This document shows, one piece after another, positions 9,543 to 18,340 of a DNA stretch of 64,000 nt. Each line of letters begins with the position of its first letter. Position 1 is the first letter of the stretch. Origin of the DNA: Vogesella aquatica (GTDB lineage Bacteria; Pseudomonadota; Gammaproteobacteria; Burkholderiales; Chromobacteriaceae); the NCBI RefSeq assembly GCF_028548455.1, contig NZ_JAQQLF010000012.1, forward strand, positions 62,001 to 126,000, read 5' to 3'. The notes beneath the pieces are model-generated. The model was not told where the DNA came from. It was given only the letters and a program-made list of their open reading frames with translations, and did not search any database. Made by a program: the position numbers and the translations under genes.

Positions 9543-9835
9543 CAGCTATTTTTGGCCACGAAATCCACGAAAAAACACGAACAAAAGCCAACCCCGGGTG
9601 TCACCCGGCCGCGTGATGCACCTCATGCAGGGTGCGGGAACGACGCTGCTGCAGGGGTACGGCATGAAGCCATGCATGCTTGATGTCATTCATGCTTCGA
9701 CAGGCACCCCACGAACGGCATCCGGCAGCGGCCCGGTTTGCCAGTGCCGTGCAAGGCTTGCCGGCGATACGCGCATGGCGTTCTTGGTTTGCTGGGCCTT
9801 TTTCGTGTCTTTCGTGTTTTCGTGGCAAAGGGTAG
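9543..9835. repeat. CCACGAA/TTCGTGG inverted-pair repeat, copy 3, in a 358-bp gap
   Basis: The gap 9500-9857 has a forward block at about 9553-9583 (GGCCACGAAATCCACG then AAAACACGAAC) and a reverse block at about 9808-9833 (TTTCGTGTCTTTCGTG then TTTTCGTGGC). The roughly 220 bp between them contain no recognisable gene or RNA. Confidence 0.6.
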
Positions 9836-9857
9836 CCGTTGCTGCCCTGGCAAAACA

Positions 9858-10676
9858 TCACGCCAGCCAGCGTTTGCGGCGGCGGTAGTGCTTGACGTCG
9901 CGGAAGCTCTTGCGGCCCTCTCCCCCCAGGCCCAGATAGAATTCTTTGACGTCTTCGTTGCTGCGTAGCTCGTCGGCGCTGCCGTCCATCACCACGCGGC
10001 CGTTTTCCAGGATGTAGCCGTAGTGGGCGTACTTCAGCGCTACATTGGTGTTCTGTTCTGCCAGCAGGAAGCTGACACCTTCTTTTTCGTTGAGCTCGCG
10101 CACGATCTCGAAGATTTCTTCCACGATCTGCGGCGCCAGGCCCATCGATGGTTCGTCCAGCAGGATCATGCGCGGGTCGGCCATCATGGCGCGGCCGATG
10201 GCTACCATCTGTTGCTCGCCCCCGCTGGTGTAGCCCGCCTGGCTCTGGCGCCGGGTTTTCAGGCGGGGGAAGTAGTGATAGATGCGCTCCAGCGCCAGCT
10301 TGATTTCGCTGCGGCTGATGGCGCGGGTGTAGGCCCCGGTCAGCAGGTTTTCCTCCACGGTGAGGTGGCCAAAGCAATGGCGGCCTTCCATCACCTGTAC
10401 CACGCCCTGGCGCACCAGCTGGTCTGGTGTCAGCGCATCGATACGTTGGCCGCGAAAGGCGATGCTGCCCTTGGTAATGTCGCCGCGCTCGGCGCGCAAC
10501 AGGGTGGAAATGGCTTTCAGTGTGGTGCTTTTACCGGCGCCGTTGGCACCGAGCAGAGCCACGATCTGGCCTTCGGGCACGTCCAGCGACACGCCTTTGA
10601 GCACCAGAATCACGTGGTTGTAGATGACTTCGATATTGTTGACCGATAGCAGGTAAGGGCTAGACGTTGTGTGCAT
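9858..10676 (-). CDS. livF: Branched-chain amino acid-type ABC transporter ATPase, LivF type
   Basis: This 272-aa ABC ATPase has Walker A GANGAGKST (about residues 43-51), a signature YTSGGEQQM with Thr in place of the usual Leu, and Walker B MILLDEPSMGLAP. Sequence and neighbours mark it as the LivF partner of LivG. It is about 35 residues longer than common LivF proteins: after residue 240 there is a basic tail (KSFRDVKHYRRRKRWLA). It forms an importer with the binding protein, LivM, LivH and LivG encoded upstream on the same strand. Gene order with two CoA ligases suggests an organic-acid or fatty-acid-derived substrate rather than leucine. Confidence 0.88.
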   Translation of the reverse strand: MHTTSSPYLLSVNNIEVIYNHVILVLKGVSLDVPEGQIVALLGANGAGKSTTLKAISTLLRAERGDITKGSIAFRGQRIDALTPDQLVRQGVVQVMEGRHCFGHLTVEENLLTGAYTRAISRSEIKLALERIYHYFPRLKTRRQSQAGYTSGGEQQMVAIGRAMMADPRMILLDEPSMGLAPQIVEEIFEIVRELNEKEGVSFLLAEQNTNVALKYAHYGYILENGRVVMDGSADELRSNEDVKEFYLGLGGEGRKSFRDVKHYRRRKRWLA

Positions 10677-10732
10677 GGCAGGGCTCCCTCCATGGCCGGG
10701 GCGCGGTGCCCCGGCCGGCTTGTGTGCAGTGC

Positions 10733-12040
10733 TTATTTCTCGGCGTTGCAGTCGCGCAGGGTGATGCCTTTTTCCTGCACGTATTTTTCAACCGAAGCCT
10801 TGATCAGCGGCAGCGTGACGCTGGTGTCGGCCTTGATCCAGCCGGAAACCGGCTTCCAGTCCTTGCCGTCCCATTGCATGAAGCGGGTGTAACCGCTGCC
10901 CTCGTGGTTCTGGCAGCTGGTGCGTACCTGCGGGAACATATCGGTGACGCCTAGTGCTTGCTGGCGCTTGGCGTCGATGTTGATGTTTTCCATGCCCCAG
11001 CGGATCTGGTCGCCGCTGAGGGTTTTGGCGCCGTATTTCTTCTGTGCGGCGCGGATGGCTTCCACCATCAGGATGCCGCTGACCACGCCGCGGTTATAGT
11101 TCACGGTACCCATATAGCCCTTGTCAGACAGGTTGCCCTTGCCTGCGCCGTACACCACTTTCTCGATATCCTGGATCACCGGGAACTGCTTGCCGTCCAG
11201 CGCAAAGCTGCCGGCAATGTAGCCCTTGGCGGCTTCGCCGGCGGCGATGGCGTCTTCTTCCGAACCGCCCCACCAGTTGGACACGATCTGTTCACGCGGG
11301 TAGCCCACTTTCTGCGCCGATTTCAGCGCTGCCGGCGTCATCACGCCCCAGCTGCGCAGAACCACAAAATCCGGGCGCTCGCGGCGGATGTCCAGCCACT
11401 GCGATTGCTGCTCGGTGCCCGGCGCCGGTACCTCGATGTGCTTCAGCTCGAAGCCGTGCTTTTTGGCCATGGCATCCAGTACCGGAATGGTTTCCTTACC
11501 GTAGGCCGAGCCGTGGTACAGGTTGACGATCTTCTTGCCGCGCAGCTTGTCCATGCCGCCCAGGCGCTGGCCGATGAACTGGATCTTGGCGGTAGCCTGG
11601 CTCCAGTAGCTGGTGATCAGCGGGAAGGTGTACTTGAAGGCGCGGCCATCCTGCGCGTCTGCCCGGCCGAAGCCCATGGTCATCAGCGGGATCTTGTCCT
11701 TGTCGGCGCGATCCATCACCGCGTAGGTAATGCCGGTGGACATGAAGTTGAAGGCGCTGGCGCCGCCGTTCTTGGCTTTCAGGCGCTCGTAGCACTCCAC
11801 GCCGCGGTCGTTCTTGTATTCGGTTTCACACTCTTCGTAGGTCAGCTTTACCCCGCCGACGCCGCCTTCCTTCAGGTTGACGTAGTTCAGGTAGTCGATC
11901 ATGCCGCCGTAGAACTTGGCGCCACCCGAGGCGTAGGGGCCGACACGGTAGCTGGGGATAGGGATGAACTGGTCGGCGGCCAGAGCGCTACCGGCCACGG
12001 TGGCCAGTACCAGGGATGCGGCGATGATGGTCTGTTTCAT
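10733..12040 (-). CDS. ABC transporter periplasmic substrate-binding protein (Liv-type)
   Basis: This 435-aa Peripla_BP_6-type binding protein starts with a clear Sec signal peptide, MKQTIIAASLVLATVAGSALA, probably cleaved after ALA-A. The start at 12040 follows an AGAGAG-rich leader; the longer frame to 12196 is noncoding leader. It is about 50 residues longer than LivJ/LivK and belongs to the larger binding proteins often linked with acyl-CoA ligases in betaproteobacteria. It sits between livM and livF and supplies ligand to that importer. The ligand cannot be read from the sequence. Confidence 0.85.
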   Translation of the reverse strand: MKQTIIAASLVLATVAGSALAADQFIPIPSYRVGPYASGGAKFYGGMIDYLNYVNLKEGGVGGVKLTYEECETEYKNDRGVECYERLKAKNGGASAFNFMSTGITYAVMDRADKDKIPLMTMGFGRADAQDGRAFKYTFPLITSYWSQATAKIQFIGQRLGGMDKLRGKKIVNLYHGSAYGKETIPVLDAMAKKHGFELKHIEVPAPGTEQQSQWLDIRRERPDFVVLRSWGVMTPAALKSAQKVGYPREQIVSNWWGGSEEDAIAAGEAAKGYIAGSFALDGKQFPVIQDIEKVVYGAGKGNLSDKGYMGTVNYNRGVVSGILMVEAIRAAQKKYGAKTLSGDQIRWGMENINIDAKRQQALGVTDMFPQVRTSCQNHEGSGYTRFMQWDGKDWKPVSGWIKADTSVTLPLIKASVEKYVQEKGITLRDCNAEK

Positions 12041-12147
12041 GGTTCTCTCTCCAGGTCTTGTTGTGCTGCTGTGTTGTGGCTGGCTTGCGGCCAACCTTTG
12101 TAATCCGGTTTGCCGCCCCGCTTGCGGGCAGGGCGGCCGGGTGTGGC

Positions 12148-13212
12148 TCAATGCGGGAACGGCCACACGCGCAGTTTTTCCTTGGCGATCTGCCATAGCC
12201 GCGCCAGGCCGTGCGGCTCCACGATCAGGAAGAAAATGATCAGGCCGCCGAACAGCATCATTTCCAGGTTGGCCAGAAACTGCGTGCTGATGGCGCCGTG
12301 AAATACCTGGCCGAGCAGGTTCAGGCAGATCGGCAGCAGCACGATGAAGGCGGCGCCCAGGAAGGACCCCAGAATGCTGCCCACGCCGCCGATGATGATC
12401 ATGAACAGGATCTGGAACGAGCGGTGCAGGTCGAAGGCCTGGGCGTCTACCGTGCCCAGCAGCACGAAGGCGTACAGCGCGCCGGCCACGCCGCAGTAGA
12501 ACGAGCTGATGGCAAAGGCCAGCAGCTTGGTGCGCAGCATGCGGATACCGATCACCTCGGCCGCTACGTCCATGTCGCGTACCGCCATCCAGGCGCGGCC
12601 GATGCTGGCGCGTGCCATATTCTTGGCCGCCAGCGCCATGAAGGCGACGATGGCCAGCGTCAGCAGGTACTTGCTGGCCGGAGTGTCGATGGGGTAGCCG
12701 AAGATCTGCATCGCTGGGGCGCTGATCACGCCGGAGCTGCTGTCATTGCTGAACCAGCTGAATTTGGTGAACACCCATTCGATGAAGAACTGTGCCGCCA
12801 GCGTGGCCACCGCCAGGTAAAACCCCTTGATGCGCAGGGACGGCAGGCCGAATGCCACGCCTACCAGCGCCGCGCACAGGCCGCCGAGGAACAGCGCCAG
12901 CAGCAGTGGCATGCCGGGGATGCGGATCATGAAGTTGTAGGTGGCAAAAGCGCCCACCGCCATGAATGCGGCCGAGCCCAGTGACAGCTGGCCGGCGTAA
13001 CCGGTAAGGATGTTCAGCCCCAGTGCCGCCAAAGACAGGATCAGGAAGGGGATCAGGATGCCGGACAGCAGGTAGTCGCTGGCCAGCCCCGGTACGGCCA
13101 CAAAAGACAGGGCCAGCAGGGCCGCAATGAATACCCGGTCCTGCGCGATGGTAAAAATGGCAGAGTCTGCCGCGTAGCTACTCTTGAATTGCCCCGATTC
13201 ACGGTAGAACAT
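12148..13212 (-). CDS. livM: ABC transporter permease, LivM type
   Basis: This 354-aa hydrophobic permease has about nine or ten membrane segments. It carries the BPD_transp_2-family pattern GYAGQLSLGSAAFMAVGA near residue 70 and the EAA-like loop near GRAWMAVRDMDVAAEVIG. It follows livH with only 3 nt between stop and start, indicating translational coupling. Together with LivH it forms the membrane channel of the importer. Confidence 0.88.
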   Translation of the reverse strand: MFYRESGQFKSSYAADSAIFTIAQDRVFIAALLALSFVAVPGLASDYLLSGILIPFLILSLAALGLNILTGYAGQLSLGSAAFMAVGAFATYNFMIRIPGMPLLLALFLGGLCAALVGVAFGLPSLRIKGFYLAVATLAAQFFIEWVFTKFSWFSNDSSSGVISAPAMQIFGYPIDTPASKYLLTLAIVAFMALAAKNMARASIGRAWMAVRDMDVAAEVIGIRMLRTKLLAFAISSFYCGVAGALYAFVLLGTVDAQAFDLHRSFQILFMIIIGGVGSILGSFLGAAFIVLLPICLNLLGQVFHGAISTQFLANLEMMLFGGLIIFFLIVEPHGLARLWQIAKEKLRVWPFPH

Positions 13213-13215
13213 GGT

Positions 13216-14103
13216 TTACACCCTCTCGATGTGTTTTTCGCCGAACAGGCCTTCCGGGCGTACCAGCAGGAACAGCAATGCCAGCATGTACGGGAACCAG
13301 TTTTCGATGCCGCCAGACAGGAACGGCCCCAGATAAACCTCGGCCAGCTTTTCGCCCGCCCCGATGATCAGGCCGCCGACAATGGCACCCGGCACCGAGG
13401 TAAAACCGCCCAGTATCAGTACCGGCAGTGCCTTCAGTACCACCAGGGTCAGGGCAAACTGCACACCCAGGCGCGAGCCCCACAGCAGGCCGGCCACCAG
13501 CGCTACAAAGCCGGCTACGCCCCACACGATGGCCCAGATGTGCTTGAGCGGAATACCCACCGACATGGCGGCCTGGTGGTCGTCGGCCACCGCGCGCAGC
13601 GCGCGGCCCAGCTTGGTTTTGCTGAAAAACAGCGCCAGCGTGGCCACCAGGGTGCCGCACACCGCAGCGGCAAACAGGTCAAATTTGGAAATGAACACCC
13701 CGGCCACGTCGAACGGTTCGTCGGCAATGCCCAGCTCCAGGCCGTGCACGTCGGTGCCCCATACCATTTGCGCCAGGCCTTCCAGAAAGAAGGACAGCCC
13801 GATGGTGGCCATGAACAGGGTGATCGGCGGCTGGTTCACCAGCGGCCGTAACACCACGCGCTCTATGCCCACACCTAGCGCCACCATCAGTACCAGCGTG
13901 AGCAGCAGCGCCAGCCAGAACGGCACCCCCATGGCCTGGATGGACACAAACGACAGCGCGGCAAACAGCACCATCGCACCCTGGGCAAAGTTGAATACCC
14001 CGGACGCCTTGTAGATCAGCACAAAGCCCAGTGCCACCAGCGAATACATCACGCCGGCGAGCAGGCCGCCCACCAGCACCTCCAGAAAAAACTGCCATTC
14101 CAT
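13216..14103 (-). CDS. livH: ABC transporter permease, LivH type
   Basis: This 295-aa integral membrane permease has an N-terminal GLLAGVMYSLVALGFVLIYK segment typical of LivH proteins and a coupling-loop region GRALRAVADDHQAAMSVG. It has about eight predicted membrane spans. It lies 110 bp behind livG, with one copy of the GGTTGGCCGCA word (minus orientation, 14123-14133) in the gap. Confidence 0.88.
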   Translation of the reverse strand: MEWQFFLEVLVGGLLAGVMYSLVALGFVLIYKASGVFNFAQGAMVLFAALSFVSIQAMGVPFWLALLLTLVLMVALGVGIERVVLRPLVNQPPITLFMATIGLSFFLEGLAQMVWGTDVHGLELGIADEPFDVAGVFISKFDLFAAAVCGTLVATLALFFSKTKLGRALRAVADDHQAAMSVGIPLKHIWAIVWGVAGFVALVAGLLWGSRLGVQFALTLVVLKALPVLILGGFTSVPGAIVGGLIIGAGEKLAEVYLGPFLSGGIENWFPYMLALLFLLVRPEGLFGEKHIERV

Positions 14104-14213
14104 GACTTGCTCCTTTCATGCTTGCGGCCAACCTTTAATGCCTTTGTCCTGATTTTTGGCAAGGCAAGGGCTGCCGTGCCACGCGGGCACGGGTTGGGCT
14201 GCAGGCTGTGGGG

Positions 14214-15002
14214 TTAGTGGCTGCCGCCGAGGTAGGCGGCGATCACGTCGGGGTTGACGCGGATTTCATCCGGGCTGCCGTCACCGATCTTCTTGCCGTA
14301 GTCCAGCACCACGATGCGGTCGGAGATGTCCATCACCACGCCCATATCGTGTTCGATCAGCACGATGGTGGTGCCGAATTCGTCGTTCACATCCAGGATA
14401 AAGCGGCACATGTCCTGCTTTTCTTCCACGTTCATGCCGGCCATCGGTTCGTCCAGTAACAGCATGCTGGGTTCGGCTGCCAGCGCGCGGGCGAGCTCCA
14501 CCCGTTTTTGCAGGCCGTAGGGCAGGCGGCCCACCGGGGTTTTGCGGATGTGCTGGATCTCCAGAAAATCGATGATTTTTTCCACGTAGGCGCGCTGGGC
14601 GATTTCCTCGCGCTGGGCGCGGCCCCAGTACAGCGCCTGCTGGATAAAGTTGGCGCGCATTTTCAGGTTGCGCCCGGTCATGATGTTGTCCAGCACGCTC
14701 ATGCCCTTGAACAGCGCAATGTTCTGGAAGGTGCGCGCAATACCCTGGCGGGCGGCTTCGTGCGGGCGCATGCGTTCCCGTGTTTTGCCGCGGTACACCA
14801 CATGGCCTTGCTGCGGGTGGTAAACACCATTGATCACGTTCAGCATGGAGCTCTTGCCGGCGCCATTGGGGCCGATAATGGACAGGATCTCGTGCTCGCG
14901 TACCTCCAGGCTGATATTGGACAGGGCTTTCACGCCGCCGAAGGAGAGCGAGATGGCCTCGGCCTGCAGGATAACGTCGCCGATTTTGCGGTGCGGGTTC
15001 AT
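14214..15002 (-). CDS. livG: Branched-chain amino acid-type ABC transporter ATPase, LivG type
   Basis: This 262-aa ABC ATPase has Walker A GPNGAGKSS, signature LPYGLQKRVELARAL (a LivG-type degenerate signature without SGGQ), Walker B MLLLDEPMAGMN and the H-loop LIEHDMGVVMD. It pairs with LivF to energise the LivHM channel. The start codon overlaps the end of the upstream acyl-CoA synthetase by 4 nt (ATGA), so the ligase and importer are translationally coupled. This supports capture of imported acid as a CoA ester. Confidence 0.9.
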   Translation of the reverse strand: MNPHRKIGDVILQAEAISLSFGGVKALSNISLEVREHEILSIIGPNGAGKSSMLNVINGVYHPQQGHVVYRGKTRERMRPHEAARQGIARTFQNIALFKGMSVLDNIMTGRNLKMRANFIQQALYWGRAQREEIAQRAYVEKIIDFLEIQHIRKTPVGRLPYGLQKRVELARALAAEPSMLLLDEPMAGMNVEEKQDMCRFILDVNDEFGTTIVLIEHDMGVVMDISDRIVVLDYGKKIGDGSPDEIRVNPDVIAAYLGGSH

Positions 15003-16981
15003 GCGGCCTCCGTGACGATGGCTGGGTAGGTCTTGGCGTCGCGAATCTGCAGCGTGGCGCGTAGCTGGCCGCTACGGCCATCTTCGAATTTCACTACGGT
15101 GTCGATACTGCACACCTGGCTGCCGTCGTACAGCGCGTCGATCAGCGGGGCGTAGCGCTCGGCGATGAACTTGCGCCGAACCTTGCGGGTACGGGTGAGC
15201 TCGCCATCGTCGGCGTCCAGCTCCTTGTGCAGGATCAGGAAGCGCCTGATCTGGCTGCCGTGCAGCTTGGGGTCGCGCGCCAGGTCGGCGTTCATTTTCT
15301 CTATGCATTCGCGGATCAGCTCGTACACCGGTGCCTGGCCGGCCAGGTCGGTATAGCCGGTGTAGGGCAGGCCGCGCTTTTCTGCCCAGTTGCCTACTGC
15401 GGTGAGGTCGATATTGATGAAGGCGGTGGTGTAGTCCTGGCCATCGCCAAATGCAACGACTTCCTTGATGTGCTGGAAGAACTTCAGCTTGTTTTCCAGG
15501 TATTTTGGGGCAAACAGGCTGCCATTGGTCAGCCGGCCTACGTCTTTGGCGCGATCGATGATTTTCAGCTGGCCATCTTCGTCGAAGTAGCCGGCATCAC
15601 CGCTCAGCACCCAGCCCTCGGCGTTGCGGGTTTCATTGGTAGCGTCCGGGCGCTGCCAGTAGCTGTGGAAGGTGCCGGGGCCACGGAACAGCACTTCGCC
15701 GTTGTCGGCAATCTTTACCTCTACGCCCGGCACCGGTACGCCCACCGTATCCGGCTTCACCTTGTCGTTAGGGTGTACACACACCATCACGTAGGCCTCG
15801 GTCTGGCCATATAGCTGTTTGATGTTGACGCCGATGGCGCGGTAGAAATCAAACAGCTCGGGGCCGATGGCTTCGCCGGCGGTATAGGCCAGCTTCAGCC
15901 GGGTGAAGCCCAGCACGTTCTTCACCGGGCCGTACACCAGGTATTCGCCCAGCTTGTAGCCCAGGCGGTCCCAGAAGCCTACCGGCTTGCCTTCCAGGAT
16001 GTCGGTGCCCACACGACGGGCGTGGTTCATGAAGTAGTGGAACAGCCAGTATTTGAAGCGGCCGGCGTCTTCCATGCGGATCATCACCTGGGTCAGCAGG
16101 TTCTCGTACACGCGCGGCGGGGCAAAATAGTAGGTGGGGCCGATCTCGCGCATGTCGGTCATCACGGTGTCGCTGCTTTCCGGGCACGATACGCAAAAGC
16201 CGGTGACCAGTGACTGCGCGTAGGAAAACAGGTTGTCGCCTACCCAGGCCATGGGTAGATAGGCCAGCACCTCTTCGTGCTCGGTCAGTCCTTCAAGGTT
16301 GGCCGCATTGCGTGCGGTGATGATCATGCTGTCGTAGGTGTGCAGCACCCCCTTGGGGTGGCCGGTGGTGCCGCTGGTGTACAGCATGATGGCCGGGTCG
16401 CTGCCACGGCCCATGTCTACCATGCTCTGGAAAAACAGCGGGTGTTCATCGTGGTGAATGCGGCCGGCGCCGAGGATCTCGGCCATGTCGTACACGCCAT
16501 CGTGCTGGTAGTGGCGCATGCCGCGCGGGTCGTCGTACACCATCGCTTGCAATGCCGGTAGCCGGTCGCGGATTTCCAGCAGCTTGTCGACCTGCTCCTG
16601 GTCTTCTACTACGGCCATGCTCACCTCCGCATCGCCCAGGACAAATACCATCTCTTCTGCTGCGGCATCCTGATACAGCGGTACCGGAATGCCACCCATG
16701 CATTGTGCGGCCATGATCGCCATGTACAGGCGCGGGCGGTTGTCGCCGATTACGGCCAGGCGGTCGCCGCGCTTGAAGCCTTTGGCCGACAGGCCCAGCG
16801 CCAGGGCGCGTACTTCTGTGGCGACTTCGTCCCAGTCCCAGGTTTGCCATATACCCAGGTCTTTTTCGCGCATGGCCGGGCGGGCGCTACGCTCTCTGGC
16901 ATGGGCCTGTAGCAGCTTGGGAAAGGTGTCGGCCACACTTTCTTGCACCAGGGCAGGCCGTATGGATTCAAGCTTTGCCAT
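14999..16981 (-). CDS. Long-chain-type acyl-CoA synthetase (AMP-forming)
   Basis: This 660-aa adenylate-forming enzyme has the P-loop motif MLYTSGTTGHPKGVL, the YGQTEAY motif, and SGDAGYFDEDGQLKIIDRAKD in the hinge region. It resembles long-chain fatty acyl-CoA synthetases of the FadD15/AMP-binding clade. The chosen ATG at 16981 (MAKLESIRP) has AGGAGA 11 nt upstream; the frame extends to 17059 without support. It is the first gene of the minus-strand liv operon, and a LiuR-type operator with a second palindrome lies about 160-210 bp upstream. A copy of AAGGTTGGCCGCA sits inside it at 16295-16307. Confidence 0.88.
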   Translation of the reverse strand: MAKLESIRPALVQESVADTFPKLLQAHARERSARPAMREKDLGIWQTWDWDEVATEVRALALGLSAKGFKRGDRLAVIGDNRPRLYMAIMAAQCMGGIPVPLYQDAAAEEMVFVLGDAEVSMAVVEDQEQVDKLLEIRDRLPALQAMVYDDPRGMRHYQHDGVYDMAEILGAGRIHHDEHPLFFQSMVDMGRGSDPAIMLYTSGTTGHPKGVLHTYDSMIITARNAANLEGLTEHEEVLAYLPMAWVGDNLFSYAQSLVTGFCVSCPESSDTVMTDMREIGPTYYFAPPRVYENLLTQVMIRMEDAGRFKYWLFHYFMNHARRVGTDILEGKPVGFWDRLGYKLGEYLVYGPVKNVLGFTRLKLAYTAGEAIGPELFDFYRAIGVNIKQLYGQTEAYVMVCVHPNDKVKPDTVGVPVPGVEVKIADNGEVLFRGPGTFHSYWQRPDATNETRNAEGWVLSGDAGYFDEDGQLKIIDRAKDVGRLTNGSLFAPKYLENKLKFFQHIKEVVAFGDGQDYTTAFINIDLTAVGNWAEKRGLPYTGYTDLAGQAPVYELIRECIEKMNADLARDPKLHGSQIRRFLILHKELDADDGELTRTRKVRRKFIAERYAPLIDALYDGSQVCSIDTVVKFEDGRSGQLRATLQIRDAKTYPAIVTEAA

Positions 16982-17139
16982 CTCTCTGTGTCTCCTGTGT
17001 TCTTGTGTTGGCCGCGTGGGCAGCCGAGATACAACCGGCCCTCTGCTGGGGCTTTGCATGGGGTGGTGCGGAAAAACCGGTACGGATGGGGCGGCAGCGG
17101 GGGTGGGCTGCGCAGATGGCGCAAGGCTTGTGGCCTTGT

Positions 17140-17157
17140 CGTTAACGTAAACGTCAA
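17140..17157. promoter_or_regulatory. LiuR-type operator upstream of the acyl-CoA synthetase/liv operon
   Basis: CGTTAACGTAAACGTCAA is identical over 18 bp to the site in front of mmsA. It lies in a 306-bp gap between the divergent-tail hbd gene (stop at 17288) and the synthetase start. The gap contains no gene. Confidence 0.7.
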
Positions 17158-17173
17158 CTTTATGTGAGCAAGC

Positions 17174-17193
17174 TAAAGCAAGCGCTCAGTTTT
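17174..17193. promoter_or_regulatory. Second palindrome (CAAGCGCTCA) in the synthetase promoter region
   Basis: TAAAGCAAGCGCTCAGTTTT matches TAAAGCAAGTGCTTGGTTTT at 8115-8134 at 17 of 20 positions, and in both places it follows a LiuR-type site by about 20 bp. It is a probable binding site for a second regulator of dyad-symmetric type. Confidence 0.45.
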
Positions 17194-17287
17194 ATGCAAT
17201 GGGATTGCAATAAGATAGGGCAATGTGGCGTTGTTGCATGTGGTAGTTCCGTCACAACATGGCGACTGCCGTGACGGAACCTGCTGA

Positions 17288-18136
17288 TTAATATTGGAAA
17301 AAGCCCTTGCCGCTCTTGCGCCCCAGCTGGCCGGCGGCCACCAGTTGCACCAGCAGCGGGCAGGCGCGGTACTTGGAGTCGCGGAACTCGCGATACAGGA
17401 TGTCCATGATGGACAGGCAGGTATCCAGCCCGATCAGGTCAGCCAGTGCTAGCGGGCCTATGGGGTGGTTCATGCCCAGTTTCATCACGGTGTCGATGTC
17501 TTCGGCGGCGGCCAGGTTTTCATACAGCACAAAGGCGGCCTCGTTGATCATCGGCATCAGCACGCGGTTGGATACAAAGCCGGCCCCGTCTTTTACCGTT
17601 ACCGGGGTTTTGCCCAATTCCAGGCTTAGGGCGTGAATACGGGCATGGGTATCGTCGCTGGTTTGCAGTGCGCGGATAATTTCCACCAGCTGCATCAGCG
17701 GTACCGGGTTCATGAAGTGCATGCCGATCACGCGTTCCGGCTTTTTCACCCACGAGGCGATGGTGGTGAGCGAGATCGACGAAGTGTTGGACGCCAGAAT
17801 GGTGTCTGCCGGCACGGCGTCTGCCAGCTGGCGGAAGATCTGCTCTTTTATTTGCGCGTTCTCGGTGGCGGCCTCTACCACCAGTTCGCACGCTGCCAGC
17901 TCGGCAAGCTGGGTGCTGCCACGGATGCGCGATAATACCGATACGGCCTCGTTGTCGTTGAGTATGCCTTTTTTTACCAGTCGGCTGAGGCTGCTGCTGA
18001 TGGCGGCCAGGCCGCGATCCAGTGCGGCTTGCGATACGTCGGTGAGGATGACGCTAAAGCCGGCCTGGGCAAAAACCTGGGCAATACCGTTGCCCATGGT
18101 GCCGGCGCCGACTACGCCTACGGTGCGAGAAGTCAT
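17288..18136 (-). CDS. 3-hydroxybutyryl-CoA dehydrogenase (3-hydroxyacyl-CoA dehydrogenase)
   Basis: This 282-aa single-domain 3HCDH enzyme has the NAD-binding motif VGVVGAGTMGNGIAQVFA (residues 5-22), the catalytic His segment MHFMNPVPLMQLVEI, and the C-terminal domain NHPIGPLALADLIGLD. It interconverts 3-hydroxyacyl-CoA and 3-ketoacyl-CoA. The start at 18136 (MTSRTVGVV) has AGGAG 7 nt upstream; a long upstream extension on the same frame overlaps the regulator and is spurious. The gene is divergent from the LiuR-like regulator, with a LiuR-type palindrome in the shared promoter region. PaaH or Hbd roles are both possible. Confidence 0.9.
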   Translation of the reverse strand: MTSRTVGVVGAGTMGNGIAQVFAQAGFSVILTDVSQAALDRGLAAISSSLSRLVKKGILNDNEAVSVLSRIRGSTQLAELAACELVVEAATENAQIKEQIFRQLADAVPADTILASNTSSISLTTIASWVKKPERVIGMHFMNPVPLMQLVEIIRALQTSDDTHARIHALSLELGKTPVTVKDGAGFVSNRVLMPMINEAAFVLYENLAAAEDIDTVMKLGMNHPIGPLALADLIGLDTCLSIMDILYREFRDSKYRACPLLVQLVAAGQLGRKSGKGFFQY

Positions 18137-18180
18137 GACGGGTCTCCTGTTTGCGGAACAATACGGTTGGGACAAGTTCC

Positions 18181-18198
18181 AGTTTACGTTAACGTAAT
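18181..18198. promoter_or_regulatory. LiuR-type operator in the hbd/liuR divergent promoter
   Basis: AGTTTACGTTAACGTAAT shares GTTTACGTTAACGTAA with the perfect palindrome at 19872-19889. It lies 45 bp from the hbd start and about 145 bp from the regulator start, suiting control of hbd and autoregulation. Confidence 0.65.
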
Positions 18199-18340
18199 CT
18201 ATGCTGTCATCAGGCGTGCAATGCTTGTTTCGGTTTGTAGCTGCCGCTACGCCCGGCGTGCCTGTGTTGCGCTGCCGTATTACAATTGCGCGTCGCTTCA
18301 TTAGCGCCCACCCACTGCAGTGACCGAACCAGGAGACGTC

